A stretch of 22,580 nt of DNA from CAYFMH01 sp964344165 (lineage in GTDB: Bacteria; Patescibacteriota; Gracilibacteria; UBA4473), in assembly GCA_964344165.1 (NCBI GenBank), contig CAYFMH010000022.1:1-22580 (forward strand), read 5' to 3'. A model generated the notes under the pieces. The model was not told the origin of the DNA, did not search any database, and saw only the letters and a program-made list of their open reading frames with translations. This document shows, piece by piece, positions 21,192-22,580 of the stretch. The translations under genes and the position numbers were made by a program. Each line of letters opens with the position of its first letter. Position 1 is the first letter of the stretch.

Positions 21192-22292
21192 TTAAACATA
21201 TGATTTTTTATTTTTTCTTCCTTTTTTCTTTCGAAATCCGATTTTATATTTTCCCCCATCTACAGACTGCAAACTTACTTGTCCATCACTTGGTGAGATA
21301 TCTTTAACAGTTAATGCTTCGCCCATGTAAATAAAAGAATCTCCTAATCCATAATCTGCTCCATCAATCTCAGCATATTTTTCACCACCAATTTTTCCTA
21401 TTCCTTTTAACTCGTTCACCCAGGTTAGGTCAATTTTCTTTGCTTTTCCAAGCCTTGCATACCTTTCCTTCTGTTCTTTTTTAGCTTGAGCAATATCTAT
21501 TCCTTGATCATTGTCTATATAAGCAATAGCTGCATAGTCAATTCCTCCCTTAGCTAAATTTTGGGGAGGAATACGAAGAGTATGTTTAATTATTTTATTT
21601 TCCATTTTCCCCCTTTTATAATCAGGAAAAACTTGGGTAAGCACAAAATATCCTTCATCATCTAGCTCCCCTACTTCAAAACCATCCTTTGGTCCCACTG
21701 GATAACCTGAATTTTTAAATGCCTCTATAGCTCTATCAGGATCAATCCTCCGAGCGACTTCTTTCACTTCTATTTTACCTCCTTCCTTTTTTTCTAATGT
21801 AAGATCTCTGGTAAAAAGTCCTTTCCCTTTCTCAGTACGAACTGCATGCATTCCTTCTAATGATTGTGGTTTTCCTTTTTTAGTAACTCTTGAGTATCCA
21901 TATCCATCCTCTGGAGAGACAGCTTCAGACTGTGATATTGCCTTCAAACGTTGAGCTCTACTTTTTTCTTTTGATACTCTTATGACAGTTTTCCAAGTTC
22001 CTCCCAGATCGAGATAGCTTTCTATAAAATAATTAGGCGTCATATCTTTGAATTTTTGACCATACTTTGGATGACTTTCTAATTCTTTTTTGGTTGCTAT
22101 TAACGCCTGTTCAAAAGTTCTCACATCACCATTCTCTCGAAGTTCTTGGATTCTCGGATGTTTCCAGAGCATATTTATTAAATTTTCTTTTCCTGCTGCC
22201 TTTTTCTCCGCTTCTGTACGTACGACGTCCCGTACAGACTCAGGAGACTGACGAAAAAGAAATTTTCCGATGCCGGTTTCAAAGTTTTTCAT
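21192..22292 (-). CDS. Hypothetical protein, 366 aa, basic C-terminal tail
   Basis: Not recognised. N-terminal 90 residues are helical (R-T-E-A-E-K-K-A-A-G-K-E-N-L-I-N-M-L-W-K-H-P, F-E-Q-A-L-I-A-T-K-K-E-L-E). The middle is mixed alpha/beta with many turns (S-P-E-D-G-Y-G-Y-S-R-V, D-G-F-E-V-G-E-L-D-D-E-G-Y-F-V-L). Residues about 315-350 look like a small beta-barrel (G-D-S-F-I-Y-M-G-E-A-L-T-V-K-D-I-S-P-S-D-G-Q-V-S-L-Q-S-V-D-G-G), followed by a very basic tail (F-R-K-K-K-G-R-K-N-K-K). The barrel plus basic tail could bind nucleic acid, but that is a guess. Its ATG at 22292 comes 2 bp after the stop of the 56-residue gene upstream, implying translational coupling. Confidence 0.65.
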   Translation of the reverse strand: MKNFETGIGKFLFRQSPESVRDVVRTEAEKKAAGKENLINMLWKHPRIQELRENGDVRTFEQALIATKKELESHPKYGQKFKDMTPNYFIESYLDLGGTWKTVIRVSKEKSRAQRLKAISQSEAVSPEDGYGYSRVTKKGKPQSLEGMHAVRTEKGKGLFTRDLTLEKKEGGKIEVKEVARRIDPDRAIEAFKNSGYPVGPKDGFEVGELDDEGYFVLTQVFPDYKRGKMENKIIKHTLRIPPQNLAKGGIDYAAIAYIDNDQGIDIAQAKKEQKERYARLGKAKKIDLTWVNELKGIGKIGGEKYAEIDGADYGLGDSFIYMGEALTVKDISPSDGQVSLQSVDGGKYKIGFRKKKGRKNKKSYV

Positions 22293-22294
22293 TT

Positions 22295-22465
22295 TTAATT
22301 TTGATATACTTTATTCATTTCCTCCTCTATGGAGGCTATTTCCTTTTTTTCTTCATCTTTTTTAGAAGATTCTTTATTTTGATTTCGAGCCTTCTGCATA
22401 TTTTTTAGGAGCAGCTTTGCCACGAAATCAAATTCTTTGGGATCCTGTTTGGTATTTTGGGCCAT
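22295..22465 (-). CDS. Small charged protein, 56 aa, leader gene of the operon
   Basis: Begins MAQNTKQDPKEFDFVAKLLL and is rich in K/E afterwards (E-S-S-K-K-D-E-E-K-K-E), ending N-K-V-Y-Q-N. No family recognised; probably a single charged helix. Coding is supported by a strong promoter 22 nt upstream, a leader identical to that of the 108-residue gene (including ATGGC), and the 2-bp gap to the next gene on the strand. Confidence 0.6.
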   Translation of the reverse strand: MAQNTKQDPKEFDFVAKLLLKNMQKARNQNKESSKKDEEKKEIASIEEEMNKVYQN

Positions 22466-22486
22466 TTTTTATTTGGTTATCGGGTC

Positions 22487-22515
22487 ATTATACACTTATT
22501 TTTTATAAACTGCAA
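22487..22515 (-). promoter_or_regulatory. Promoter-leader cassette, copy 2
   Basis: Minus strand: -35 TTGCAG (22510-22515), 17-nt spacer starting TTTATAAAAAAT, -10 TATAAT (22487-22492), then GATAACCAAATAAAAAATGG. Near-duplicate of 21160-21188. Confidence 0.7.
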
Positions 22516-22580
22516 ATTTTTTAGGCGTAATTTTTCACACCTATCCGATTTAAGTGCATAAATAAGCGATTTCAGAGAAA

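Noticed and set aside
142..22465. TGA recoded as glycine (Gracilibacteria/Absconditabacteria code)
   Set aside because: gatA, the purL-like gene and others stop at TGA at sensible C-termini, and no in-frame TGA interrupts conserved domains.

Overview
This AT-rich 22.6 kb window looks like part of a small-genome bacterium of the Candidate Phyla Radiation (Patescibacteria), possibly Peregrinibacteria. That placement is an inference from gene style, because no marker gene is present. Several genes with sensible C-termini end in TGA (gatA, the purL-like gene, the 268-residue protein), so TGA is a stop here and Gracilibacteria-type recoding is excluded. Shine-Dalgarno sequences are mostly absent and starts follow A/T-rich leaders. 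About ten genes match no family I recognise. No tRNA, rRNA or CRISPR was seen, and no gene-free stretch exceeds about 300 bases.

Layout. (1) 142-4678: two divergent secreted SLH-domain proteins. One is a 1091-residue SLH + RlpA-type barrel + CAP-domain fusion with six cysteines confined to its C-terminus. (2) 4675-6160: three small minus-strand unknowns, two with strong promoters and one with an operator-like palindrome. (3) 6344-9805: gatC, gatA, a RAYT/IS200-like transposase gene containing a 28-bp perfect palindrome, then carA. gatB and carB are not in the window. (4) 9807-11056: two unknown minus genes, one an internally duplicated protein. (5) 11242-12309: rmuC. (6) 12311-12988: a hairpin-repeat cassette carrying a DUF559 endonuclease-like gene. 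(7) 13061-14999: a three-gene unknown minus operon with one promoter and a shared leader. (8) 15094-16377: a PurL-like protein holding only the first half of the normal enzyme. (9) ndk and ssb on the minus strand. (10) 17744-18462: a 54-residue unknown, a strong hairpin, and a four-helix-bundle (S23/IVP-like) gene bracketed by inverted repeats. (11) leuA-like 2-isopropylmalate synthase. (12) 20114-22465: four unknown minus genes, two driven by near-identical promoter-leader cassettes.

Conserved housekeeping and biosynthetic genes (gatCA, carA, rmuC, purL, leuA) are mostly on the plus strand. They are interleaved with minus-strand islands of unrecognised, mostly helical, charged proteins and with small mobile or repeat cassettes. 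The metabolic genes point to purine, pyrimidine and leucine-type synthesis and to Asn/Gln-tRNA amidation, but no pathway is complete here. The least described material is the minus-strand islands, the SLH-RlpA-CAP fusion, the half-length PurL, and a 43-nt motif shared between the SLH intergenic region and the rmuC start.
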